Assembly (NCBI RefSeq): GCF_932294415.1
Contig: NC_065544.1
Coordinates: forward strand, 13,801,351 to 13,865,350
DNA from: Quercus robur
Taxonomy: Eukaryota; Streptophyta; Magnoliopsida; Fagales; Fagaceae
Direction: 5' to 3'
Length of the DNA stretch: 64,000 nt
The first letter of the stretch is position 1. Every line of letters begins with the position of its first letter. The translations under genes were made by a program, and so were the position numbers. The notes under the pieces are model-generated. The model made no database searches, had not been told where the DNA came from, and was given only the letters and a program-made list of their open reading frames with translations. This document shows, in pieces, positions 31,299 through 40,769 of the stretch.

Positions 31299-31432
31299 GA
31301 AACAAGAGGAAGTTTTATTTATCAAGGATAGTTGAAACATTCTTTTTTTTTTTTTCTTTTTTTATCCAAAAAAAAAAAAAAAAAGAATGTTTCAACTATC
31401 CTTGATAAATAAAGCTTCCTCTTGTTTCTTAA
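31299..31432. repeat. Inverted pair of the 49-bp motif around a T/A hairpin
   Basis: A direct copy (31299-31342), a poly-T stretch, a poly-A stretch and then the inverted copy (31385-31432, GAATGTTTCAACTATCC to CTTGTTTCTT) form a near-perfect hairpin of about 60 bp per arm. With 24786-24834 there are two direct copies and one inverted copy. Confidence 0.8.
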
Positions 31433-32908
31433 TATGATTTCCTATCTTTTATCTCCCAAAAGAAAACATTATTTTATATGCATCAGTAACTTTCATTAAG
31501 CAAACCAAGAATAGAAAATCCTTACAGCAAAAATCTCACTCGCTAGGCGTGAAAACCAAGAATAAACAAAACAGGGGAGCAGGAACTGCTAGTGTAACCA
31601 TAGAAAGAGTAAGCTAAATTGGAGAGGTAAGAATAAGATCTATTTTCTACTTGTTTTTGACTGAAAACCTAAAGTAGAATTAAGGTTTGGTGTTGAAATT
31701 TTGAAAGTTTATCAGTTGTGCTTGTAGTGGGTGTACTGGCATTCAACCATGGCGAATTGAACACATTGTGGCTGAATGGAGGAAGGAGAAGCTGACCTTT
31801 TGAGGGTATTTTGAGTGAGATGTGATGAGTGTAGGGTGTTTTCTTGATTGAAATGAACTTCATGATTCTTTTCTATGTAGTAGCTTGCCATTTTAATTTT
31901 TCAAATTAGTTCTTCATGTTCAAATTATTATCATTTTAATCCATTAGTTTGTAAAAAAAAAAAAAGTCAATCTAATTCTTTGTCTAAATATTTTAGTAAA
32001 CAACGATATCATTTAAATGTTATTTCTACTATTAAAAATTTAAAAGAAAATATTCATAAGATTCATTATTTAAAAAAAAAATTATTGTTTGATTAATATT
32101 AAGTTAAAAATTCTTAAATGACTTCATATCCTAATAAATTTGGAAAAAAAATAATTAAATTAATGCATTTAGTTATTTAATAATAGATTTAATAATTGGA
32201 TAATTATTTGCTTCCTTTCCAACATACAACTTACATATATTTATCAAAATATATAACATACAGGAAGTAGACTCAACCTCAAATATTTACCAAACTCTAG
32301 AATCATAAATTGAAAAGGTAATAGATTCACAACTAACAACACTTAACTCCATAATCAGTTTAGTGCAAAAATAGTTTTAATCAAGTTTTAAATCAAGTGA
32401 TTTCATTCAATTGGATATAAAATATAATCAAAGTATACACAACCCATGGCATATACCCAACTCCAAGACCATACCCCAATTGAATTTTTTTTTTTTTTTT
32501 TAAATGAAAAGGGATAACAAACGATGCAAAATAGTATTAAAACAAATCTTAGGTGACTAGTCATTAGTGATGGGTAAGAAGATGACATCAGTGACAAACC
32601 CAAATTAAAACTAATAATAACTTGCCACCTAAGATTTATTGTAAAATTGTTATGGATAAAACATTTCTCTAAAGTGTGTGTGTGTATTTACATATGTTTA
32701 TGTGTAACATGCAGTATGAAAGGTGTGGACTGAAGTGGATCAAAATAAACCGAAGTGGATTGAAACGGACCAAAGTGGACCGATTGGATAAAAGTGAACT
32801 AAAATATACCATTTGGACCAATATTATTAATTCTGTTTCGGTTTGTCTAGTGGAACGAAATATTTTGATATTAGAATATTTCGACATACCTTTTTAGGGT
32901 GTTTTAGA

Positions 32909-32948
<40 letters not shown>

Positions 32949-33092
32949 TGTCTAATCAATTCATTTAATCAAAGGAAATGGTTGGTAGAGTTCGGCTACC
33001 ACACTGCCCAAGCCATCCACATTTTCAAATCCCAACATTTTCCTTATTCTTTATTCTTTTTTCCTTTTTTCTTTCCCATTTATTTTTTCTTT
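31433..33092. other. Unassigned A+T-rich intergenic sequence
   Basis: No supported gene. Contains a (TG)n/(TA)n-type stretch at 32676-32690 and (TA)n at 32914-32946. GAAGTGGA/GGACCAAAGTGGAC words (32730-32790) recur loosely at 37540-37590 and look like part of a dispersed repeat. Confidence 0.5.
32914..32946. repeat. (TA)n microsatellite
   Basis: About 16 TA units. Confidence 0.9.
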
Positions 33093-33269
33093 GGGTTATG
33101 CAAACGAGTGCCCTTAGGATATTGGTTAACAATTCATTTTAGGAAAATTTTGACATTACTTTATGGGAAATGAAAAAAACTGTCAAAACATTAATTATTT
33201 TTTTTCCTATAAAAACTTTTTTTAAATGAATTATTAACGAATGCCCTAAGGGCATTCGTTAGCATTTCC
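33093..33269. mobile_element. Mutator-like MITE, copy A
   Basis: The left end GGGTTATGCAAACGAGTGCC and the inverted right end GGAAATGCTAACGAATGCCC pair through CTTAGG and on to AATTCATTT, about 55 bp. Same family as 61946-62116, which has a perfect 9-bp duplication. Flanks here are T-rich (TTTTTCTTT / TTTTTTTTT). Next to the right end is a perfect palindrome with 13-bp arms TAACGAATGCCCT around one A (about 33235-33261). Confidence 0.75.
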
Positions 33270-33489
33270 TTTTTTTTTTTTTCGTCTTTTCTCCTCACCA
33301 AGTCTTCTGGCTCTCCCACTTCTCACTTTTTAGTTTCTCCTTTTTTATCTTCAACTCTATTTGTTTCCTCTTTTTTGAATTTTTTCCCCAGTGATCATTT
33401 CTCCAATTATCATTCTAAGCAACCTGTCACCACCAACATCAAGCTGTACAAGTAAGCGATATTAAGATGAAAAAGTTTGAGAGTAGTTT

Positions 33490-34173
33490 TGTAAGGACAC
33501 AATTTTTAACGACTCAAGAATGACGTTGGGCTCGTGTGTAAAAGGCCCGAACAGTATAATTTATAGAGAGTGGGATAGAAAGGCTGGACCTTGGTCGTTG
33601 GAAGGCGGTTTCGTCATGATTTTCATGGAAGCTCATACGAAGGTAAGTTTGGCCTGTATAGCTAAGCCTTACATCGATGTAGTTTGAAAGGTTTGACTCC
33701 TCGGACTTAGTCCGAGGAGCATCGCATTCTCACCATTCTTCCCCTTTTTTGTAGGATTCTCCCCCCCCCCCCTGTCTCAGCCCTCTTTCCCTTTTATACT
33801 AGTATTTACTTCCCGTTCTTCACCTACGTGTCAGTTTTTCCTTTTTTGGGGTAAGTACTCGTCCTATCAATCCATATGTCAAAATGGTTGGGGGTGGTTG
33901 GGGAAAGTTGAATAGCAGGGTCTGGAGTATAGGCTTGTCAGGTGTTGGGCTCCACATTACGGTGTGGGCAGCTTTCTCCCTTGTAATGCTCTTGTACTGA
34001 GTTTGTCCTTTGCTTCAGGCGTTTTGTGAGGTGTTGAGCGTGTGATCGTCCTCGGCCACATCCTTGGGCCTTTAAGGGACTTTCATCATACGTCCTTAGT
34101 AGTAGGGCTTCTCGGCTTGGGCTTTGGGCCCTTAATACAAGGTGGGCTGGGACCGCAGATTTTGGGTCCCACA
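33490..34173 (-). repeat. 3' LTR of LARD copy 1
   Basis: TGTAAGGACAC...GGGTCCCACA on the + strand. Contains a minus-strand TATAAAAG (33791-33798), a C-run at about 33762-33774 and a perfect palindrome at 33697-33719. Confidence 0.9.
33697..33719. promoter_or_regulatory. Perfect LTR palindrome with CCTCGGA arms
   Basis: Arms CTCCTCGGACT and AGTCCGAGGAG around a single T. The partner LTR (36803-36825) has one mismatch (CCTCAGAC). The arm sequence also occurs in every unit of the internal array. Confidence 0.8.
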
Positions 34174-34187
34174 ATAGCCCCTCAAAA
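34174..34187 (-). promoter_or_regulatory. PPT of LARD copy 1
   Basis: On the minus strand TTTTGAGGGGCTAT abuts the LTR start TGTGGG. The same tract precedes the 3' LTR of the element at 56682. Confidence 0.75.
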
Positions 34188-34439
34188 TCCTGCTGTCCGG
34201 CCTTGCTGTTGGGGAGGAGGGTTTTGGTGATGTAGGGCCCACATCATGGCTTACTCAAATTCTGCACTTCTACTAATATTCGTGTTTTCCCACTTATATG
34301 TGAGACGTGCGAAATTAAGAGGCGTTCCTTTATTCAATCATGCGGAGTCCTTTGATGCTCCAGTATTCGAGGTGCGCCTTCACGAGGATCTTCAGATCCT
34401 ACGGCTGTGGATGAGGTTGGAAATTGAGCCAATTCTGCC

Positions 34440-34512
34440 TTGTCCGTAGCATTCCTTGGAAACTTGCATGGATTAAATGCCACCGGTTTGCTCTCTGTAT
34501 AAATAGGATAGG
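34440..34512 (+). promoter_or_regulatory. Antisense TATA block inside LARD copy 1
   Basis: Opposite to element sense, TTGGAAACTTGCATGGATTA, AATGCC, GTTTGCTCTCTG and TATAAATAG (34498-34506) match, in order, the minus strand of the element at 56682 (59645-59581), where TATATATAAG holds the TATA position. A TATA box is the best-kept part of an otherwise diverged interior, which suggests an internal antisense promoter. Confidence 0.6.
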
Positions 34513-34902
34513 GGGTTACTCCCTTTGCATATAAACCCTTCTGCTTCCTTCAGAATCATAACCCTTCCGCCATACCCACGATTTCCATTCCCAGTGCCAT
34601 TCTGCCTCAGAGCAATATGTTTGAGGAATGGGTGGGGATGAAGGGTCTTCACCCGCTTCAGAGGCACCGAATCCTTCCGATACTCAAGGTGATGTGGTCC
34701 GGACAAGGGAGGCACAGATTCAAAACAATCCTCCGTTTTGACAAGGGGGAAATGATATTTCTCCCTCTTTCAGTCAAAATCTGAAGCAGGTACTGGTTGC
34801 ACCAGATTCTTGGTGAGTCAGAAGTAAGGTTTTCCGCCATCAGCACCGTCTGCTTCATCGCAGGCGTGGTTACGTGGAGGCTCATCAGCTTCCAACTCCC
34901 GG

Positions 34903-35030
34903 CACCTTTTCTTCAACGGTGCTGGCCTCAAGTTAAGTTCCCTGCACCTTTTCTTCAGTAGCGCTAGCCCGGAGTCGGGCTCTCTACACATTTTCTTCAA
35001 CGGTGCAAGCCCTAAGTTGGGCTCTTTTGC
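34903..35030 (+). repeat. 42-bp x 3 tandem repeat
   Basis: Units at 34903, 34945 and 34987 start CAC(C/A)TTTTCTTCA. The period is a multiple of three, so a minus-strand frame shows a 14-residue KKRCRE.......PL repeat. No known domain. Confidence 0.75.
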
Positions 35031-35219
35031 TACCTGAGTTATAGGCATGTAAAAGTATTGAGGAATGGCTTCCTTAGACAAAATTTTGGAGCGGCAGCAC
35101 GTCTCTTCTCTGCATCTCTTCTTCGGCTTTTTCTTCATTCCTTTGTATCTTTTCTTTTCGCTTGTGTAGTTAGTTTCAGTATGAGCTTATTTAAGCTCTT
35201 TCATTGTACGCTGTACTGT

Positions 35220-35300
35220 TCTTTTGTCTTAATAAGAAATGGATTTGCTTACTCTCAAATACTTTTCTTTTTTGCAACTACTCTGTGCATGAATATTAAA
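35220..35300 (+). terminator. Possible poly(A) region of antisense unit
   Basis: TTCATTGTACGCTGTACTGT followed by CTTAATAAGAAATGG resembles a plant 3' end, and it parallels the minus strand of the other LARD (58920-58865, TTGTACACTGTAATACTCC followed by TTAATAAAAATC). Together with the TATA block it would delimit an antisense transcript of about 0.75 kb here. Confidence 0.4.
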
Positions 35301-35721
35301 TGTGCATTTTCCTTTAATGATGCTTAGAGTAGGAAAAAACCTTGAAACAAATTCCTACTAGTTTGAACTTATTGACATTATCAAGTATAATAATGGTAAT
35401 TCCCAGTAGATTAAACTCTTGAAACTAACCGAGATAACGGCTGAGCATTTCGAAATGCATGCAAGGCGACCGTCCGAGAACGATAAAACTCTAAATAATT
35501 CATCTCCGAGGGTAGCTGAGCAGTGAGGGACTTTGACTGTGTTTTTGACAACATATTGCCCTATATTGCATCAATCCCCTTGGTATTGAGGATCTAAGGG
35601 TAGACTGGGGAATCCGTGCAGTTTAGGGATTAGCCCAACTATCAATGGGGAACTCTTCCCTGTGGTAGATTCTAAGGGCCATATGACATCCAGGTTGTGT
35701 TCAAACCCCATGTTGTCTCTT

Positions 35722-36370
35722 CTAGGTAGTTGGTTTCCCCATAAGCTTGAGTCCGAGGACCATGCAAGGCCTTGGTTCTGTCCAAAACTTGTGTTTTTTC
35801 TTTTGAGTAGTTGGTTTCCCCATAGGCTTGAGTCCGAGGACCATGCAAGGCCTTGGTTCTGTCCAAAACTTGTGTTTTTTCTTTTCAGTAGTTGGTTTCC
35901 CCATAGGCTTGAGTCCGAGGACCATGCAAGGCCTTGGTTCTGTCCAAAACTTGTGTTTTTTCTTTTAAGTAGTTGGTTTCCCCATAGGCTTGAGTCCGAG
36001 GACCATGCAAGGCCTTGGTTCTGTCCAAAACTTGTGTTTTTTCTTTTAAGTAGTTGGTTTCCCCATAGGCTTGAGTCCGAGGACCATGCAAGACCTTGGT
36101 TCTGTCCAAAACTTGTGTTTTTTCTTTTAAGTAGTTGGTTTCCCCATAGGCTTGAGTCCAAGGACCATGCAAGGCCTTGGTTCTGTCCAAAATTTGTGTT
36201 TTTTCTTTTAAGTAGTTGGTTTCCCCATAGGCTTGAGTCCGAGGACCATGCAAGGTCTTAGTTCTGTCCAAAACTTGTGTTTTTCTTTTAAGTAGTTGGT
36301 TTCCCCATAGGCTTGAGTCCGAGGACCAGGCAAGGCCTTGGTTCTGTCCAAAACTTGTGTTTTTTCTAAG
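35722..36370 (-). repeat. Leader-proximal tandem array, 8 x 81 bp
   Basis: The word TGGTTTCCCC starts at 35731, 35812, 35893, 35974, 36055, 36136, 36217 and 36297: seven spacings of 81, 81, 81, 81, 81, 81 and 80. In element sense the unit carries CAAGTTTTGGACAGAACCA, TGCATGGTCCTCGGACTCAA and CCTATGGGGAAACCAACTAC, separated from the next unit by an A-rich linker. Units are nearly identical, so they have been homogenised recently. ORFs reading through both strands are a by-product of the 81-bp (27-codon) period. Confidence 0.92.
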
Positions 36371-36576
36371 GTTAGCCCCTTGACCAAGGTGGGGAGAGTT
36401 AGCTTGAGGTTGGAAGCCCCTAGAGCTGCCCGTGCTATTGGCACTGCGAGGCGTAGCCCCTAGCAGAAGTTTATGTCAGAGCAATAACCGCATGTAGCTG
36501 GAAATGGAGGAAACTTCGCGAACTTCTACTTGATAAAGACTTGACTCCACCGCCATCTGCGCCAACGCGCAAGCCT

Positions 36577-36593
36577 TCCCACAGACGGCGCCA
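36577..36593 (-). promoter_or_regulatory. Primer binding site of LARD copy 1
   Basis: On the minus strand TGGCGCCGTCTGTGGGA follows the 5' LTR after AT. The start TGGCGCC fits a tRNA ending in GGCGCCA (tRNA-Asp is a candidate). Confidence 0.7.
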
Positions 36594-36595
36594 AT

Positions 36596-37280
36596 TGTAA
36601 GGACACAATTTTTAACGACCCAAGAATGACGTTGGGCTCGTGTGTAAAAGGCCCGAACAATATAATTTATAGAAAGTGGGATAGAAAGGCTGGACCTTGG
36701 TCGTTGGACGGCGGTTTCGTCATGATTTTCATGGAAGCTCATACGAAGATAAGTTTGGCCTGTATAGCTAAGCCTTACATCGATGTAGTTTGAAAGGTTT
36801 GACTCCTCAGACTTAGTCCGAGGAGCATCGCATTCTCACCATACTTCCCCTTTTTTGTAGGATTCTCCCCCCCCCCCCCGGTCTCAGCTCTCTTTCGCTT
36901 TTATACTAGTATTTACTTCCCGTTCTTCACCTACGTGTCAGTTTTTCCTTTTTTGGGGTAAGTACTCGTCCTATCAATCCATACGTCAAAATGGTTGGGG
37001 GTGGTTGGGGAAAGTTGAATAGCAGGGTCTGGAGTATGGGCTTGTCAGGTGCTGGACTCCACATTACGGTGTGGGCAACTTTCTCCCTTGTAATGCTCTT
37101 GTACTGAGTTTGTCCTTTGCTTCAGGCGTTTTGTGAGGTGTTGAGCGTGTGATCGTCCTCGGCCACATCCTTGGGCCTTTAAGGGACTTTCATCATACGT
37201 CCTTGGTAGTAGGGCTCCTCGGCTTGAGCTTTGGGCCCTTAATACAAGATGGGCTGGGACCGCAGATTTTGGGCCCCACA
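36596..37280 (-). repeat. 5' LTR of LARD copy 1
   Basis: 685 bp partner of 33490-34173, ending GGGCCCCACA on the + strand. Confidence 0.9.
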
Positions 37281-37920
37281 AGTTTAGTGAGAGAAATGTA
37301 GTTTATTTATTTATTCATTTTCAAAATAGACTACCCAAACTTCATGCTGGCTGAATCTTGAATTTCAACAAGAATTTACCGAAACGACCCAAAATGCCCA
37401 AAATGACCCAGAATAGTCCGAAATTTAATCTGAGGTGAAACAAGGGTGGTTATTGTTCCGGTTTGCTCACTGGTATGGTATTTTTCGACCATTGTGACCG
37501 GAACGGAATGTTACTCATAACATTAATTTGGACTGAATAGACTGAATGGATTGAAGTGGACCACAGTGAATTAAAATGGACCAAAATATTATTTTGATGT
37601 AGCTCAACAGGAGCGTAACAACAATAAATATTACATTTCATTTTTTAGATATTATATAAATGATGTCATTTAGTCATATTTAACTAATATACAAAATTAT
37701 TATGCCATGTTGTCAATTTGGTAAGTTATGCACATATTGTAGTTAAAAACCTTATTACAGTTACTATAGATTGGCCTTGGAAGTCTAAAATGGTTACAAT
37801 GAAACCTATCCTCTAAAGTTTTAATGGGAATTACGTTTAACATTGATTGGGCTAGTGTTAAAATTATAAAAAATTGTCTTTAGAAGAGAACTTCACACAC
37901 ATATACACTTTGATTAGGTT
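37281..37920. other. Unassigned intergenic sequence
   Basis: No gene. Contains GGACTGAATAGACTGAATGG and GAAGTGGACCACAGTGAA words that resemble 32728-32800 on the other side of the LARD, probably one dispersed repeat family. Confidence 0.45.
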
Positions 37921-38819
37921 TGATGGCTTTTAGATCCCTTAAAAACACAATTGGATTAACCTAGGTAATTAGCCAAGTTGTTACTTAGTCCAATTTAACA
38001 AAACTAAGTTATCACAATCACAACAATCATATCATGCAAAGCAGCGGAAAGATAAATAACATAAAGATATGATCACCCAAGAAACCAAATCGGTAAAAAC
38101 CTGGGAAGGATTTAACCTAGCTATCCTCAAGGTAAACTTGAATCCACTATCTTGAAAGAATCGAAGTTCATACAATAAGACTTACAAGCCTCCACGCTCG
38201 ACTTCTTATTGCTACCCACCAGTAGAACTTACTGACACGACCACATGCAATCTTTGAATCCACGGAGTCCTTCTTTCTTGGATTCACCACCAGATACAAG
38301 CACACCTGCTTGTGTTTCTTTAAGCTTCAATGGCAGCAACTGAATTGATCATCAAGGTGTAGATAATATCTCCTTCTTGAAAACTCTAAATTTGTGTAAA
38401 GGAATGCTCCTCTAGATCTTACAAGAGATTTACACAAACAGTAATATGAGCAACACTAAAAACGTGACTAGGATTTGCCTTTTATACTTAGGACAAAATA
38501 GAAAACCCTAAACGTTTTAAACAAACTAGGGCTGAGTTGGAAATCTGCAGAAAAACGCATTCTGCCCGAGATTCGATCGATCGAGCCTAAGCTTCGATCG
38601 ATCGAGCCTAAGCTTCGATCGATCGAGCCTAAGCTTCGATCGATCGAGCCAGGCCACAATGCATAGTAGCTTCTACATTAGCTCGATTCCAACTTTACAT
38701 AAAAGATACAACTTTAAGCAAGTCTAAACACTACTAAACATATTGTTTTGATCATGGTTTGCTAACAATACATATTAGAGTTCTAAATACATAAAAACCT
38801 AAGTCTTTAGAACCTAACA
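37921..38819 (-). mobile_element. Solo LTR with 5-bp target duplication AGGTT
   Basis: 899 bp from TGATGGCTTT to ACCTAACA, flanked by AGGTT on both sides (37916-37920, 38820-38824). Related to the solo LTR at 47276 through ACCACATGCA, GGATTTAACCTA and TTTAGAACCTAACA. The A+T-poor TTTTATAC near 38478 would be a TATA box on the minus strand (GTATAAAAGG), so sense is probably minus. Contains a 4 x 21-bp repeat near its 5' side. Confidence 0.87.
38572..38650. repeat. 21-bp x 4 repeat of GATC palindromes
   Basis: Units start at 38572, 38593, 38614 and 38635: TTCGATCGATCGAGCCTAAGC. Each holds the palindrome TCGATCGATCGA. The related LTR at 47276 has only one decayed unit (TTCGATCGGTCAAGCCT, about 47924-47940), so the expansion is specific to this copy or lineage. 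Confidence 0.9.
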
Positions 38820-38974
38820 AGGTTAAAGGAGAATTTCTATCTTGTATAAATAAATAAAATAAAATAAAAAATCCGTTGAGTTTATGTCAAATTGTGTGAT
38901 TTTAAATTAATTATAGCAAACTCTTTTTATTTTTTTAAGAAGAAAGACAAGGACTTTTATTAAGATAAATTGGC

Positions 38975-39245
38975 TATATAAGACTAAAAGACATGAAGGA
39001 GTTGTGATGGAACATCTTCTATTCAAACTAACATATTTGGGACATTTATAGAATTTTTGGCCAAATTATGAGCTAACTTATGACCCTCTCTTTTGTTATG
39101 AGAAAAACTTAACCAAGTAAAAGAATTAGAAAAAACTCTAGCATACGATATTCCCAAAACCAGCCAAGGACAAAGCTTCATCTGCAAGTGCATGTATAAT
39201 CATCTCAGAATCACCTTCAAGTATGGCTTGTATAATGCCAATTTA
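38975..39245 (-). pseudogene. Fragment of retroelement RNase H-like (RVT_3) domain
   Basis: The minus-strand frame reads GIIQAILEGDSEMIIHALAD, then EALSLAGFGNI, then KREGHKLAHNLAKNSINVPN and IEDVPSQLLHVF, with stops between the blocks. This order (EGDSE, REG..LAHNLAK, IEDVP) is diagnostic of the RVT_3 RNase H-like domain of plant LINE-type proteins. The catalytic acidic residue region EGDSE is present, but the frame is broken by several stops. Dead fragment, about 90 residues. Confidence 0.72.
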
Positions 39246-40498
39246 CAAAGCAAATTCCAGGCTCTTGCGATTTTATTCTTATCATTGTCTTAACTAGCAA
39301 GTCAGCCACTGAAGAAGTTTCATGCAATTTATTCTTATGGATAAATTGCATGAAACCTTCTTAGAAGCGGCTAACTTCACACTCTTATAGATAACTCCCT
39401 ATTACAAGTTTTTTGAATTCCACATAAATCTTTTCATTTTTCTACCGAAATGATTTTAAACTTATCAAAAAAAAAAAAAAAAAAAAAAAGCTCTTTGAAA
39501 TTTTGAAAAGAATCACTTTAATTTTTTTTATTAAATAAACATACGTATACTTTAATTAAAAGATTATCAATAAAAATTATATAAAAATTATTTTATTCAC
39601 GATTTAAAATTTTCTCTAAGGTCTGTGTGAATTAATTTTAACAACTCAATATTTCTTTCAACACTTATAAAAAATATATATATTTGTGTGTGTATTCTTG
39701 CTCGATATATGCTTCACATTTTTTTAAAATCTCTTAATATTAATGATTTCCACATATCTATTATTAAGATTTTAACTTGACAGAAGTGGGCATGCCAAAA
39801 ATTCACTATTGGAAGTTTGCCCATATATAAATTAATTTAAACCAACTCAAGGTTTTTCATGTTAACACTTGGTCTGTTACTAACACAATTATTTTAAGCC
39901 TAATGAAATTGAAATATACTTTCATAATTTTTTTAAGACAAAATTGTAGGAGTAACTTTCAACATTTAAGAAGCGAAATTCAAATTTGGACAACATTTTA
40001 TAGAGAAAAGGTAAATTTCAACCTTCTTTCACTGATTCATGAATCAATTGGCCTCCAAAACTTTTTAGGTTTTATTTTTATGACATTAATTAATACATGA
40101 TTCCTGATTTTTATGAATCAAATTATTTTAAAATCTAACGACACATTAACTTTCTAGTGTATTAAGACTTTTTCGAACTTTGACTTTTACTATTATGGTG
40201 ACTTTGTCAAGTTCAACTTTTCGTTGAAATAAAATAATATGAGAATTGAGTGCACTTTCATTTTATCTCATTTTTAATAACTTGATCAAAGTGCAATGCT
40301 AGGGAAAAATCTCTCATGGTGTATGAGACTTGCCTCATACACCTGATGCATAAAATACCAGCTCATAGTTCTAGTTTCCATTTTTGACTTTTGCAAATAA
40401 AGCAACCCACACTGAAAATTTCTTGTTCAACTTCAACAATGATAAAGAAGAAATAGTCAGTCCCTTTTAATATTTCTAATTAGTATGAAGCTGAGATT
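39246..40498. other. Unassigned A+T-rich intergenic sequence
   Basis: A-run of about 24 at 39467-39490. No ORF with a domain, no repeat end that I can support. Confidence 0.5.
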
Positions 40499-40622
40499 TA
40501 GGATGTGTTTGGATACCGCTTATTTTGTTGAAAAACTGAAAATAATAAAAAAATAATTTTTGATTACTGTTCACACTCACAAAATACTATTTATTTGCCT
40601 TAATACAGTGTTCATAAGACAA
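40499..40622 (+). mobile_element. Partial MITE (GTTTGGATAC family)
   Basis: AGGATGTGTTTGGATACCGC, then TTATTTTGTTGAAAAACTGA, matches the inverted right end of the element at 43166-43413. The other end is missing next to the DUF26 promoter. Confidence 0.5.
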
Positions 40623-40708
40623 ACAGTGTAAGAGATGCTGTTTGAAAAAAAAAAAAAAAAAAAAAGGCAAAAGGTGGACGTGGACTTAGGATCCAAACGT
40701 ACACTTAC

Positions 40709-40769
40709 TATAAATAAGTGCTGCATGGTCCATACTTTAAACCCATCATCCTCTCATTTCCTTCTGAAA
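40709..40769 (+). promoter_or_regulatory. TATA box and leader of DUF26 copy 2
   Basis: TATAAATA at 40709, then AGTGCTGCATGGTCCATAC and TTTAAACCCATCATCCTCTC; ATG 61 bp after the TATA start. Nearly identical to the copy 1 leader. Confidence 0.8.

Larger units (their letters stand above)
33490..37280 (-). mobile_element. Non-autonomous LTR element with 81-bp array (LARD family, copy 1)
   Basis: LTRs of 684 and 685 bp and a perfect target duplication AGTTT (33485-33489, 37281-37285). PBS ATTGGCGCCGTCTGTGGG and PPT TTTTGAGGGGCTAT show that sense is minus. The 2.4-kb interior lacks gag and pol. From the 5' end it has PBS, a leader of about 225 nt, an array of eight 81-bp units and a unique part containing an antisense TATA block and a 42-bp x 3 repeat. 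About 20 LTR differences (about 3%). LTR ends and array are homologous to the element at 56682, which lies in the opposite orientation. Short ORFs inside come from the repeats and have no domain. A Ty3/gypsy Tat-like origin is possible from the PBS type and antisense unit; this is inference. Confidence 0.88.

Noticed and set aside
35571..36271. Long ORFs of 128-199 residues on both strands with perfect 27-residue repeats
   Set aside because: They are produced by the 81-bp tandem array (27 codons), open on both strands at once and without a known domain. The sister array has a 76-bp period that shifts frame each unit.
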